From Candidatus Sulfopaludibacter sp. SbA3 (lineage in GTDB: Bacteria > Acidobacteriota > Terriglobia > 2-12-FULL-54-10): 8,480 nucleotides of DNA. The stretch is taken from positions 1 to 8,480 of the forward strand of contig CAMBEY010000119.1 of NCBI GenBank assembly GCA_945865705.1. The letters are read 5' to 3'. The notes below the pieces were generated by a model. That model saw nothing but the letters and a program-made list of their open reading frames with translations, was not told the DNA's origin and ran no database searches. A program made the position numbers and the translations under genes. Within the stretch, counting starts at the first letter, position 1. Each line of letters begins with the position of its first letter. Below are positions 1 to 6,407 of the stretch, piece after piece.

Positions 1-184
1 TATTCGTTCCAGGTTCGATGAGATTTTTCGATCGTTCAGACTGCCACCCACCAGCTAACGGCCGCGCGGCGCCAAGCCGCTCGGCCACTTCACTGGCATA
101 ATTCAAGGTAAGCGAAAAGCGATGTGGTTGTCAGCAAGAATCATAGAGGCAGGGCGTGATGAATCCGGTTGTACCAGGCCGCAT
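1..184. other. Left-edge stretch without a convincing gene
   Basis: This stretch lies downstream of the leftward DUF4159 gene. I see no open frame with a start and ribosome-binding site. On the minus strand a frame is open from 130 to the window edge (about 43 codons) after a TGA at 131-133. It reads plausibly as protein but has no ATG and no Shine-Dalgarno sequence, so I do not call it a gene. The strong hairpin at 60-86 is listed separately. Confidence 0.5.
60..86. repeat. GC-rich hairpin (inverted repeat)
   Basis: The arms GGCCG (60-64) and CGGCC (82-86), then GCGGC (66-70) and GCCGC (76-80), pair perfectly around a single C/T mismatch (65/81) and a 5-base loop. This gives a 10-bp, nearly all-GC stem. 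It lies about 100 bases past the stop of the DUF4159 gene. Neither strand has a T-run right after it, so it is not a textbook Rho-independent terminator. It could still stabilise a 3' end, or it could be a repeat unit. Confidence 0.6.
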
Positions 185-991
185 CTAGTGGCTCAGTGCG
201 AATAGAAAATAGTTGATGCCGAAACGCAGCGCCTCCGTGGAAGGAGCCAGGGGGTACATGGGCTGATCGATCCACTCCCAGAAATCGCCGAGATCGTGAT
301 TGAGGTTGATGATCATGCAGAGCCGCCCACGGTCATCATAGTATCCGTAGAACTTGGGCGGCGCTGCGGTCTCGTAAGGCGGGATCACGTTCAAAGTGGG
401 TAGCTCGTAGAAGGTGTGGAACAGCGGATGCTCAATGGTCATTTCCACAAAATCACGCTCCGGGAATACCTGCTTCATCTGCGAGAGGAACCAGTCGAGC
501 TGTCCCACGCCGTCGAAGTCATCCACCATGGCGAAGCCGCCGCGATTGAAATACTCGCGCAGGTTAACCATCTCCTCGGGCAGCAGGTTCATCTCGCCAA
601 CCTCGCTGAAGTAGATGAACGGAAACTTGAATAGATCCTCGCTGCTGAGATTGACAATGGCGTAGGAGTCCTTTTTCAAGTTGATGTTTGTTGCTTCCGA
701 TGCCACTTGCAGGATGTGCTCTTCCGCGTCGGGATAGTCGTGGGCCCAACCCTCCAGCCCACGAAACATGAATCCCCCCGCGCCCATGCGCGAGTAGCGC
801 CCGTTGAAATGAATGCGCGCGAAGACGAATTCAGTATCTTTCGGTGGTTGACGATTATTCTGAAGATCGCGGAAGAGCCGCTGAATTTCGCGTTGCATCT
901 GCGCGGAGACGCTGCTCCAAAGGCCGAGGCAGGCCAACACGGTTAGCAATGCGATCTGCGCATATCTTCTTACTGAGATTCGAGACCACAT
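185..991 (-). CDS. Exported DUF4159-domain protein
   Basis: Secreted or periplasmic protein of unknown function in the DUF4159 family, 268 residues from the chosen ATG. The frame extends to a TTG at 1018. I prefer the ATG at 989-991 because GGGGAAGGA (1004-1012) lies upstream, although 12 bases away, and because the protein then opens with a standard signal peptide: Arg-rich start, hydrophobic core at about 12-24, and VSA|Q near residue 30. The DUF4159 region runs from about residue 53 to the end. It includes GWAHDYPDAE (81-90), the strand IYFSEVG (126-132) and REYFNRGGFAMVDDFDG (145-161), which suggests a glutamine-amidotransferase-like Rossmann fold, then a HPLFHTFYEL segment (188-197). From memory, relatives often sit beside MoxR/DUF58 genes; none is visible here. 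The gene is divergent from the tRNA and transporter cassette. Family assignment is fairly firm; function is unknown. Confidence 0.88.
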   Translation of the reverse strand: MWSRISVRRYAQIALLTVLACLGLWSSVSAQMQREIQRLFRDLQNNRQPPKDTEFVFARIHFNGRYSRMGAGGFMFRGLEGWAHDYPDAEEHILQVASEATNINLKKDSYAIVNLSSEDLFKFPFIYFSEVGEMNLLPEEMVNLREYFNRGGFAMVDDFDGVGQLDWFLSQMKQVFPERDFVEMTIEHPLFHTFYELPTLNVIPPYETAAPPKFYGYYDDRGRLCMIINLNHDLGDFWEWIDQPMYPLAPSTEALRFGINYFLFALSH

Positions 992-1029
992 CGCGGCGGC
1001 GAGTCCTTCCCCATGCAAGGGTTAGTTAA

Positions 1030-1058
1030 AAGCTAAGGCACGCTGTGGGGATTGTCAA
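1030..1058 (-). promoter_or_regulatory. Probable promoter of the DUF4159 gene
   Basis: On the minus strand a perfect TTGACA (1053-1058) is followed, 17 bases on, by TAGCTT (1030-1035), a weak -10 match. Transcription would start near 1023 and leave a leader of about 30 bases before the ATG at 991. This agrees with that start and argues against the TTG at 1018. The -35 sits inside the small palindrome ATTGTCAAT (1051-1059). The same bases give TTGTCA (1052-1057) on the plus strand, so a divergent plus-strand promoter toward the tRNA could share the site, but its -10 is poor. Confidence 0.35.
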
Positions 1059-1137
1059 TTGCCGAATCTTGCCAGAAAATATTGTTAGTTGAACTGGCGC
1101 GGCGAGAGGAAATTCCTTATCATCGAAGGAGTGTTCC

Positions 1138-1277
<140 letters not shown>

Positions 1278-1303
1278 ACATTGGATTGTGCCAGCAACAG
1301 AAA

Positions 1304-1308
1304 GAGGA
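1304..1308 (+). promoter_or_regulatory. RBS deciding the start of the PhnD-like gene
   Basis: GAGGA lies 3 bases before the GTG at 1312 and 6 bases before the GTG at 1315. The usual spacing favours 1315. The GTG at 1288 has no Shine-Dalgarno sequence and lies upstream of this one. Confidence 0.55.
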
Positions 1309-1314
1309 CCGGTG

Positions 1315-2133
1315 GTGCTGAGATTTAGTTCCTGCCAAGCGGAAATCGCTGATCCATTCTGCGCGGAGCTAGCGGCATTCATTGGGGAAAAATTAGCAAT
1401 TCAGTCTGAATTCATTGGCGACATTCCGTGGCAGGAAAGGGAACGATTGCTCCTCCGCGGCGATATCCATGTCAATTGGATTTGTGGTCTTGCCTATGTC
1501 CGGAAGCATAATCTCCTAAAGAATACTATCCAGACTATCGAGCTACTGGCAGCTCCTGTGAGGAACCATCCCCGCTACGGCGGTAGACCGGACTACTATT
1601 CCGATGTGGTTGTGCATGCCGACAGTAGCCTACAGTCCTTTGAAGAGCTGAGTGGCAAGACTTGGGGCTATAGCGAGCCCGCATCGCATTCAGGATACAA
1701 TATTATGCGATATCACCTCGCCATGGAGGGATGGGGACCCAATTATTTCGGCCGCGTTATAGAGACCGGGTCGCATCGAAACTCGATTCAAATGATTCTG
1801 CAAAGAACAATTGACGCAGCCGCGATTGATAGCACCGTTCTCGAATTGGAACTTGAGAAGAATCCATCGATCATTGAGCAGATTCGGACGATCAAAGTCC
1901 TGGGGCCCAGTCCCGCTCCGCCCTGGGTTGTCCATGGTTCCGTACCCACTGATGTCCAGCAAGCTTTGCGTCAGGAGTTCCTCTCAATGGACAAGGATCC
2001 AAGAGGCCGGCAGATACTGGAATGCGCGAGGATGCTTCTCTTCGCGCCGGTTTCGGATCACGATTACGATCCGATTCGTGAAATGGAGCGTATTGCCACG
2101 TCTGATCACACGAATGACCAAGGGACTCCCTAG
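1315..2133 (+). CDS. PhnD-like ABC substrate-binding protein without signal peptide
   Basis: Homologue of the PhnD/SsuA-type (periplasmic-binding-like II) substrate-binding proteins, 272 residues from the GTG at 1315. An alternative GTG at 1288 adds nine residues. Family features are the opening strand LRFSSCQAE, the hinge region DVVVHADSSLQSFEELSGK (97-115) and the YSEPASHSGYN segment (119-129) typical of the ligand loop, followed by ETGSHRNSIQ (150-159) and DAAAIDSTVLE (167-177). There is no signal peptide, lipobox or membrane segment. None is possible in this frame, because TAG at 1264-1266 inside the tRNA closes it upstream. The product should therefore be cytosolic, unlike ordinary PhnD proteins. 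It ends 2 bases before the ATPase gene and probably shares its transcript. No promoter is evident in the 37 bases after the tRNA, so read-through is likely. The ligand is not predictable. It could be a sensor, an enzyme-like relative or a regulatory partner. Confidence 0.82.
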   Translation: MLRFSSCQAEIADPFCAELAAFIGEKLAIQSEFIGDIPWQERERLLLRGDIHVNWICGLAYVRKHNLLKNTIQTIELLAAPVRNHPRYGGRPDYYSDVVVHADSSLQSFEELSGKTWGYSEPASHSGYNIMRYHLAMEGWGPNYFGRVIETGSHRNSIQMILQRTIDAAAIDSTVLELELEKNPSIIEQIRTIKVLGPSPAPPWVVHGSVPTDVQQALRQEFLSMDKDPRGRQILECARMLLFAPVSDHDYDPIREMERIATSDHTNDQGTP

Positions 2134-2135
2134 CC

Positions 2136-2915
2136 GTGACCGAGCGAATTGAGACCAGCGGCGGATGCGGTGACTTCGCCGTAGAATTGCAATGCGTGAG
2201 CTTCGCATTGTTTGCCGAGCACCTGCTACTTGATGGTGTAAACCTTAATCTTCCTGTCGGCGAAACCTTAGTGTTAATCGGGCGGAGTGGCTCAGGCAAG
2301 ACCACACTATTGAAGTCGATTAACGCTCTGCTGACTCCCACCTCCGGCGCCGTCCGTGTGCTGAAGAAAGACCTGCGGGAATGGGACCCGATCCAGTTGC
2401 GACGCAAGATCGGATACGTCATACAGGAGACTGGGTTATTCCCGCATCTCACGGTCGAGGGCAATGTCGGACTGGTGCCGCGCCTCGAGGGCTGGGAGCC
2501 GGACAGAATCCGTGCCCGATCAAGAGAACTGCTAATTCTGGTGGGCCTGGACCCGGACTCATTTGGATCACGATATCCGAACCAGCTTTCCGGCGGCCAG
2601 CGTCAGCGCGTCGGCGTTGCTCGCGCGCTCGCGGCAGATCCGCCGCTGTTGCTCATGGACGAGCCATTTGGGGCGCTGGACCCTCTGACGCGGACTGAAC
2701 TCCAGCTTGAATTTCGCGCATTGCAGACCCGCCTGCACAAAAGCATCGTCTTCGTTACTCATGACATTCGAGAAGCTCTGCTGGTCGGCGATCGCATCGG
2801 ATTGATGTCCGAAGGAAAGCTGCGAAGAGTATCGTCCGCTGCTGATTTCTTTCAAACAGATGATCCCGAAGTAGAGCCATACAGAAAGGCGCTCGAGCCT
2901 TTGTCCGCTCACTAA
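2136..2915 (+). CDS. ABC transporter ATPase, OpuCA/ProV-like (betaine type)
   Basis: Nucleotide-binding subunit that powers import by hydrolysing ATP at the inner membrane, 259 residues. All ABC motifs are intact: Walker A GRSGSGKTT (49-57), Q-loop Q97 in YVIQETGLFPHLTV, signature LSGGQRQRV (151-159), Walker B LLLMDEP (171-177), D-loop region GALDPLT (179-185) and switch His209 in VTHD. The style 'RRKIGYVIQETGLFPHLTV' and 'DEPFGALDP' is typical of the glycine betaine/choline (OpuA/OpuC/OpuF, ProV) branch. It lacks the C-terminal tandem CBS domains of ProV and OpuAA, which usually bring the length near 400, so osmotic gating through CBS is absent. The GTG start lies 2 bases after the PhnD-like stop, with AAGGGA (2120-2125) upstream, which suggests translational coupling. 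The partner permease follows after an unusual gap of about 180 bases filled by a repeat. Confidence 0.93.
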   Translation: MTERIETSGGCGDFAVELQCVSFALFAEHLLLDGVNLNLPVGETLVLIGRSGSGKTTLLKSINALLTPTSGAVRVLKKDLREWDPIQLRRKIGYVIQETGLFPHLTVEGNVGLVPRLEGWEPDRIRARSRELLILVGLDPDSFGSRYPNQLSGGQRQRVGVARALAADPPLLLMDEPFGALDPLTRTELQLEFRALQTRLHKSIVFVTHDIREALLVGDRIGLMSEGKLRRVSSAADFFQTDDPEVEPYRKALEPLSAH

Positions 2916-2916
2916 C

Positions 2917-3070
2917 AGCTTGTTCAATAGTGTTTTAGACGGCATTCCGAGCGTAGCGAGGAACCTGTTTTTGCGTTTCGCTATGCGAGTAACACAGCAG
3001 GTTCCTCACCCCTGCAACGTGCGCTGCGATTCGGAACAACGACTTAATTAGGGTTACTCAACAAGTTGCT
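2917..3070. repeat. MITE-like or REP-like element between ATPase and permease genes
   Basis: About 150 bases with nested inverted repeats and no gene. The outer ends AGCTTGTTCAATA (2917-2929) and, read on the other strand, AGCAACTTGTTGAGTA (3055-3070) are imperfect inverted copies. Inside, GAGGAACCTG (2958-2967) and CAGGTTCCTC (2998-3007) are a perfect 10-base pair with a 30-base loop that itself holds TCGC/GCGA. ATTCCGAGCG (2944-2953) has an imperfect counterpart CGATTCGGAA (3027-3036). The core cattccgagcg..gcgaggaacctg resembles dispersed intergenic repeats I recall from acidobacterial and other environmental genomes. It could be an inserted miniature element, an mRNA-stability hairpin or an attenuator in the operon. 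Copy number cannot be seen here, and I found no clear target-site duplication. Confidence 0.6.
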
Positions 3071-3096
3071 TAGTGCGTTTCAGAAAGAAACTGGCT

Positions 3097-4629
3097 ATGG
3101 ACTACATACTCTCGCACCCGGCTGAAGTCCTGCAATTTACCTTGCAGCACCTGATCCTGGTTGTCATTTCGACCGGCATCGCGGCCGTCATCGGAATTCC
3201 GCTGGGCATCTTCCTGACGCGCAGGCCTGCATGGAGTCGATGGGTTCTGGGCGCTGCCAATGTCATCCAAACCATTCCCAGCCTGGCTCTGTTCGGTTTT
3301 CTAATTCCGCTTCCATTGCTTGGCGGCATCGGCGCGCGGACGGCCATCATTGCGCTGATCCTTTATGCGCTGCTCCCCATCATCAGCAACACTCATGCCG
3401 GCATTGTCTCCGTGGACCCTGCCATTCGCGAAGCGGGCCGCGGCATGGGCATGACCGATTGGCAGCTTCTCACGCAGGTTGAAATTCCGCTTGCCCTGGG
3501 CGTGATCATGACCGGCCTGCGCCTGGCCACGGTGATTTCCGTCGGCGTGGCCACCATTGCGGCGGCGATTGGCGCAGGCGGTTTGGGGACATATATCTTT
3601 CGTGGCGTCTCGATGGTGGACGATCAGTTGATTCTGGCAGGCGCTCTTCCGGCGGCTGGGCTGGCCTTGCTGGCAGACTTCTTCTTGGGCTGGGCCGGAC
3701 GCGCGGTCGCCAAGAGTCCTTTGCACCGCTTACGTTCCATTGCCGTGTCCGCGCTGGTGGTGTTTATCGTTGGCGGCATTTCTCTGATGGTGGCCTCGCG
3801 ACCGACAGGGAAACCACGCCCAATCGTAATTGGGTCGAAGAATTTTACCGAGCAGACCATCCTCGGTGAGTTGTTGTCACAACGGTTGGAGCGCGCGGGA
3901 TTCCTCGTGGACCGACGGTTCTATCTTGCCGGAACCATGATTGCCCACGATGCTCTGGTAGCCGGCCAGATTGATGCCTACGTCGAATACACGGGAACCG
4001 CTTATACCGCCATCCTCAAGAGAAAACCGGTAACGGATGAGGAGAAAGTTTATGGAGAATTGCGCGAGGCGTATCGGAAGCAGTTCCAAGTGCAGCTCTT
4101 GGAGCCGCTTGGATTCAACAATACTTTCGCCATTATGATTCGGGGAGCAGAGGCGCGCCGCTTAAGTCTCAGAACGCTCAGCGATGCGGCTCCGCACACC
4201 TCGAACTGGCACGCCGCATTCGGAAACGAGTTCCTCGAAAGAGAGGACGGCTATCGAGGGCTGGCCGCCGCTTACCAGTTGAAGTTTGCCGAGCCGCCCA
4301 GCGTCATGGATCTGGGACTCACATACCGCGCGCTGGCCGACGGCAAGATCGATCTGATTGCCGGCGACGCCACCAACGGTCTGATCGCTGCTCTCGACTT
4401 ATTCGTTCTGCAGGACGACAAACACTACTTCCCGCCGTATCAGGCCGTGCCGTGTGTGCGCGCGCAAACTCTTGAGACTCATGCCGGACTGGCGGAAGCG
4501 ATTGACTCACTCGGTGGCGTACTCTCAGACGATGCCATGCGGCGCCTCAACTACGCCATAGACGGCGAGCACCGCGATCTGAGCCAGGTCGTGAGTAACT
4601 TTCTGGATGGGCTGGAGAAACAACAATAA
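3097..4629 (+). CDS. Fused permease/substrate-binding protein of a betaine-type ABC importer
   Basis: Membrane subunit fused to its own ligand-binding domain, 510 residues from the ATG. The GTG at 3073 adds eight residues and has no better ribosome site; the weak AGAAAG (3082-3087) precedes the ATG, and MDYILSHPAEV is a usual opening for this family. Residues 1-235 are the permease: hydrophobic segments at about 19-40, 49-72, 80-97, 138-159, 178-200 and 215-233, with an EAA-type coupling loop REAGRGMGMTDW (111-122) for the ATPase. Residues 243-508 are an OpuAC/OsmF-type binding domain: IGSKNFTEQTILGELL (245-260), DAYVEYTGTAYTAIL (293-307), GFNNTFAIMIRG (339-350) and GDATNGLIAALDLFVLQDD (423-441). 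The last membrane segment would tether this domain on the periplasmic side. The fusion matches the OpuF type of osmoprotectant importer. Likely ligands are betaine-, choline- or ectoine-like solutes, but the exact substrate is unproven. Confidence 0.92.
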   Translation: MDYILSHPAEVLQFTLQHLILVVISTGIAAVIGIPLGIFLTRRPAWSRWVLGAANVIQTIPSLALFGFLIPLPLLGGIGARTAIIALILYALLPIISNTHAGIVSVDPAIREAGRGMGMTDWQLLTQVEIPLALGVIMTGLRLATVISVGVATIAAAIGAGGLGTYIFRGVSMVDDQLILAGALPAAGLALLADFFLGWAGRAVAKSPLHRLRSIAVSALVVFIVGGISLMVASRPTGKPRPIVIGSKNFTEQTILGELLSQRLERAGFLVDRRFYLAGTMIAHDALVAGQIDAYVEYTGTAYTAILKRKPVTDEEKVYGELREAYRKQFQVQLLEPLGFNNTFAIMIRGAEARRLSLRTLSDAAPHTSNWHAAFGNEFLEREDGYRGLAAAYQLKFAEPPSVMDLGLTYRALADGKIDLIAGDATNGLIAALDLFVLQDDKHYFPPYQAVPCVRAQTLETHAGLAEAIDSLGGVLSDDAMRRLNYAIDGEHRDLSQVVSNFLDGLEKQQ

Positions 4630-4704
4630 TTGCGGCATGGTATTTTTAGCTGCTGGTTCAAACCAAATTGATCGGGAGATTGCGATATTTTATTGGGAGG
4701 AATT
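4630..4704 (+). other. Spacer between permease and methyltransferase genes, with strong RBS
   Basis: There is no hairpin with a T-run here, so the transporter transcript may continue into the methyltransferase gene. I see no convincing promoter either. GGGAGG (4695-4700), 4 bases before the ATG at 4705, is a strong ribosome-binding site. It overlaps the alternative TTG start at 4693, which rules that start out. Confidence 0.5.
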
Positions 4705-5520
4705 ATGAATCCGAACAAAGAGTTGTGGGAGAAGGGCGACTTCACCGAAATTGCCGCCTTCATGCGTCAATCGGGAGATGCCCTCGTTACGTCTCTCGGA
4801 ATAACGCCGCCGCTGCGGGCCTTGGACCTTGGCTGCGGAGATGGCACTACTGCAGTTCCGCTAGCCCATTTGGGGGCCGAAGTTGTTGGAATCGACATTG
4901 CCAGGAACCTCGTTGAAGCCGGGAACAAACGAGCCGCGGAGGCGGGTCTCAACCGGTTGAAATTTCAAGAGGGAGATGCGTGCGATTTGCAGGGCGTCAG
5001 CGATCATTCGTTTGACTTGACAATCTCTATTTTCGGCGCGATGTTTGCGCCCAAACCCTTCGACGTGGCCAAGGAGATGGTCCGGGTCACCAAACCAGGC
5101 GGTCGCGTTGTGATGGGCAATTGGATACCCAACGATCCAACTTCATTCGTGTCGCAGTTGCTGAAGATAAGCGCAGCGTTTACGCCGCCACCTCCAGAAG
5201 GCTTCGTCAGTCCAATGACTTGGGGCGTGGATAAGCACATCATTGAACGTTTTGGTCAAGCCGGAGTGCTCAAAGAGAAAATATCCATGGTCAAGGACAC
5301 GTTCCACTTCGTTTCGCCCGACAAAAGCCCAACCCAGTTCATCGACTTATTCAGCCGATTCTATGGTCCAACCATGAACGCTTTCGATGCGGCCGAGAAG
5401 AGCGGGAAAGTGGAGGAACTCCACAGCCAGCTTTTGGATCTGGCGAATGCACAGAACAAAGGCGCTGACGGCGGCACTTCCATACCCGCTACCTTCTTGC
5501 GAGTGACCGTTAATCTCTGA
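4705..5520 (+). CDS. Class I SAM-dependent methyltransferase
   Basis: Cytosolic methyltransferase of 271 residues with an N-terminal Methyltransf_11/25-like Rossmann domain. Motif I ALDLGCGDGTTAVPLA (39-54) binds SAM. The acidic end of strand two is D64 in VVGIDIARN (60-68). EGDACDL (89-95) is motif III-like, and FDLTISIFGAMFAPKPFD (103-120) with the VRVTKPGGRVVMGNW strand (126-140) completes the core. The C-terminal half carries PPPPEGFVSPMTWGV (161-175), FSRFYGPTMNAFDAAEK (216-232) and SIPATFLRVTV (259-269), a pattern I recognise from a conserved but uncharacterised bacterial family. The methyl acceptor is unknown. It follows the transporter by 75 bases on the same strand with no terminator between, so co-transcription is possible. 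A link to methylated solutes is only a guess. It converges on the cupin gene, 60 bases away. Confidence 0.9.
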   Translation: MNPNKELWEKGDFTEIAAFMRQSGDALVTSLGITPPLRALDLGCGDGTTAVPLAHLGAEVVGIDIARNLVEAGNKRAAEAGLNRLKFQEGDACDLQGVSDHSFDLTISIFGAMFAPKPFDVAKEMVRVTKPGGRVVMGNWIPNDPTSFVSQLLKISAAFTPPPPEGFVSPMTWGVDKHIIERFGQAGVLKEKISMVKDTFHFVSPDKSPTQFIDLFSRFYGPTMNAFDAAEKSGKVEELHSQLLDLANAQNKGADGGTSIPATFLRVTVNL

Positions 5521-5580
5521 GAGACTCGCAGCCGCCTGCGCCGGTTTCAAGCGCCGATTAGGCCGCAACGTCGCACTCGA

Positions 5581-6240
5581 TCACTTTCGTGGCATGTACT
5601 TCTCGTAATGCGTTCGGTAGCTCAAGAGCCGCGCCGCCGGACGAATCAGGAAGAACAACGCTTTTTGCGCTGGAACGGGAGGGCTGGCGAGCCACGAGTC
5701 GTACTTCGGGGCGAAGCGCGACATTTGCAGCAGCGCCTTCGGCGCCCGATTGTTTGCTGACGACTCGTCGAAGAAACCATACGCCTGCGCAAGAAACATC
5801 CCGAACTGGTCGGGCAGCGCGTACTCAGGCTCCATTGGCCCTTTGAGGACCACGCGCGAGCCGGTCTCGTTGAATGGCTTGTGCGGAGTCCCCGGCGGCA
5901 CCAACAGCGTTTCGCCCGCGCGCAGGACTCGCCGCTGTCCTTGGAAAAGGATACTCAGCGTGCCCTCAGCGACAGCAAACTTCTCGGCGAAGGACGTGTG
6001 AACGTGTTCGGGTGGCCCAGCGGCATGGGGTTCCAGCTCAAGCTCCAGCCAAAGCAGCCCGTTCTCGCGCTTGACCACCGTTTGCCGAAACCCCTCAGTT
6101 TTGCTAACAAACTGATAGCCTGTGGGTGGATAGAACGCTGGCCCGGGTTCGTCTTCCGGAAAAATAACGGAGTCGAGCAGCGTGCCTACGAGAACGTACG
6201 CGGCGGCGACCACGAGCGCTGCGAGTAAGTAATTCTTCAT
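5581..6240 (-). CDS. Membrane-anchored cupin-domain protein
   Basis: Single-cupin protein of 219 residues with an N-terminal hydrophobic helix (about 4-22) after a short Lys-containing start. No clear signal-peptidase site follows, so it is probably anchored with the cupin outside the cytoplasm. Both cupin motifs are complete. Motif 1 is GPPEHVHTSFAEKFAVAEG (75-93), with ligands His79, His81 and Glu86. Motif 2 is GETLLVPPGTPHKPFN (109-124), with His120. A metal site is therefore expected. The roughly 95-residue C-terminal tail (YALPDQFGMFLAQAYGFFDE and onward, to an Arg-rich end) is not part of the cupin and I do not recognise it. The ATG at 6238-6240 has GAGGGG (6245-6250) 4 bases upstream. 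Enzyme, isomerase or storage/binding roles cannot be separated from the sequence alone. Confidence 0.85.
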   Translation of the reverse strand: MKNYLLAALVVAAAYVLVGTLLDSVIFPEDEPGPAFYPPTGYQFVSKTEGFRQTVVKRENGLLWLELELEPHAAGPPEHVHTSFAEKFAVAEGTLSILFQGQRRVLRAGETLLVPPGTPHKPFNETGSRVVLKGPMEPEYALPDQFGMFLAQAYGFFDESSANNRAPKALLQMSRFAPKYDSWLASPPVPAQKALFFLIRPAARLLSYRTHYEKYMPRK

Positions 6241-6328
6241 GTCGCCCCTCGCGACCGCGAACCTTGTCCAGCGCGGCCTAACTCTTCTCTATGCCGAGAT
6301 GGATAAAACCGGTCCTAGTCGGCTTATA

Positions 6329-6357
6329 ACAATACAGCTAGTGGAGAACTGCGGCAA
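6329..6357 (-). promoter_or_regulatory. Possible promoter of the cupin gene
   Basis: On the minus strand TTGCCG (6352-6357) and TATTGT (6329-6334) are separated by 17 bases, about 90 bases before the cupin ATG. Each box matches the sigma-70 consensus only in part. The 167-base gap 6241-6407 holds no other feature I can support, and I see no terminator for the DUF427 gene in it. Confidence 0.25.
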
Positions 6358-6407
6358 TAACAACGTTCAATGTAACGGTACTTGTTGATTTCAATATACC
6401 ATTTCTC

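Noticed and set aside
40..100. Minus-strand stretch GTGGCCGAGCGGCTTGGCGC resembling a tRNA-Ser or tRNA-Leu D arm
   Set aside because: No matching anticodon arm, T arm or acceptor stem can be drawn. The bases form the simple hairpin at 60-86 instead.
992..1018. TTG start at 1018 for the DUF4159 gene
   Set aside because: It would begin at the predicted transcription start and has no RBS. The ATG at 991 gives a clean signal peptide.
1892..2464. Long minus-strand open frame across the PhnD-like/ATPase junction
   Set aside because: It lies antisense to two clear genes, has composition typical of a shadow frame and shows no recognisable domain.
3301..3726. Minus-strand open frame within the permease gene
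   Set aside because: It is antisense to well-conserved permease helices, and its His/Arg/Gln-rich translation is typical of a complement frame.
5521..5580. Bidirectional terminator between the convergent methyltransferase and cupin genes
   Set aside because: Only a 4-bp GCGC pairing is visible, with no T-run on either strand.
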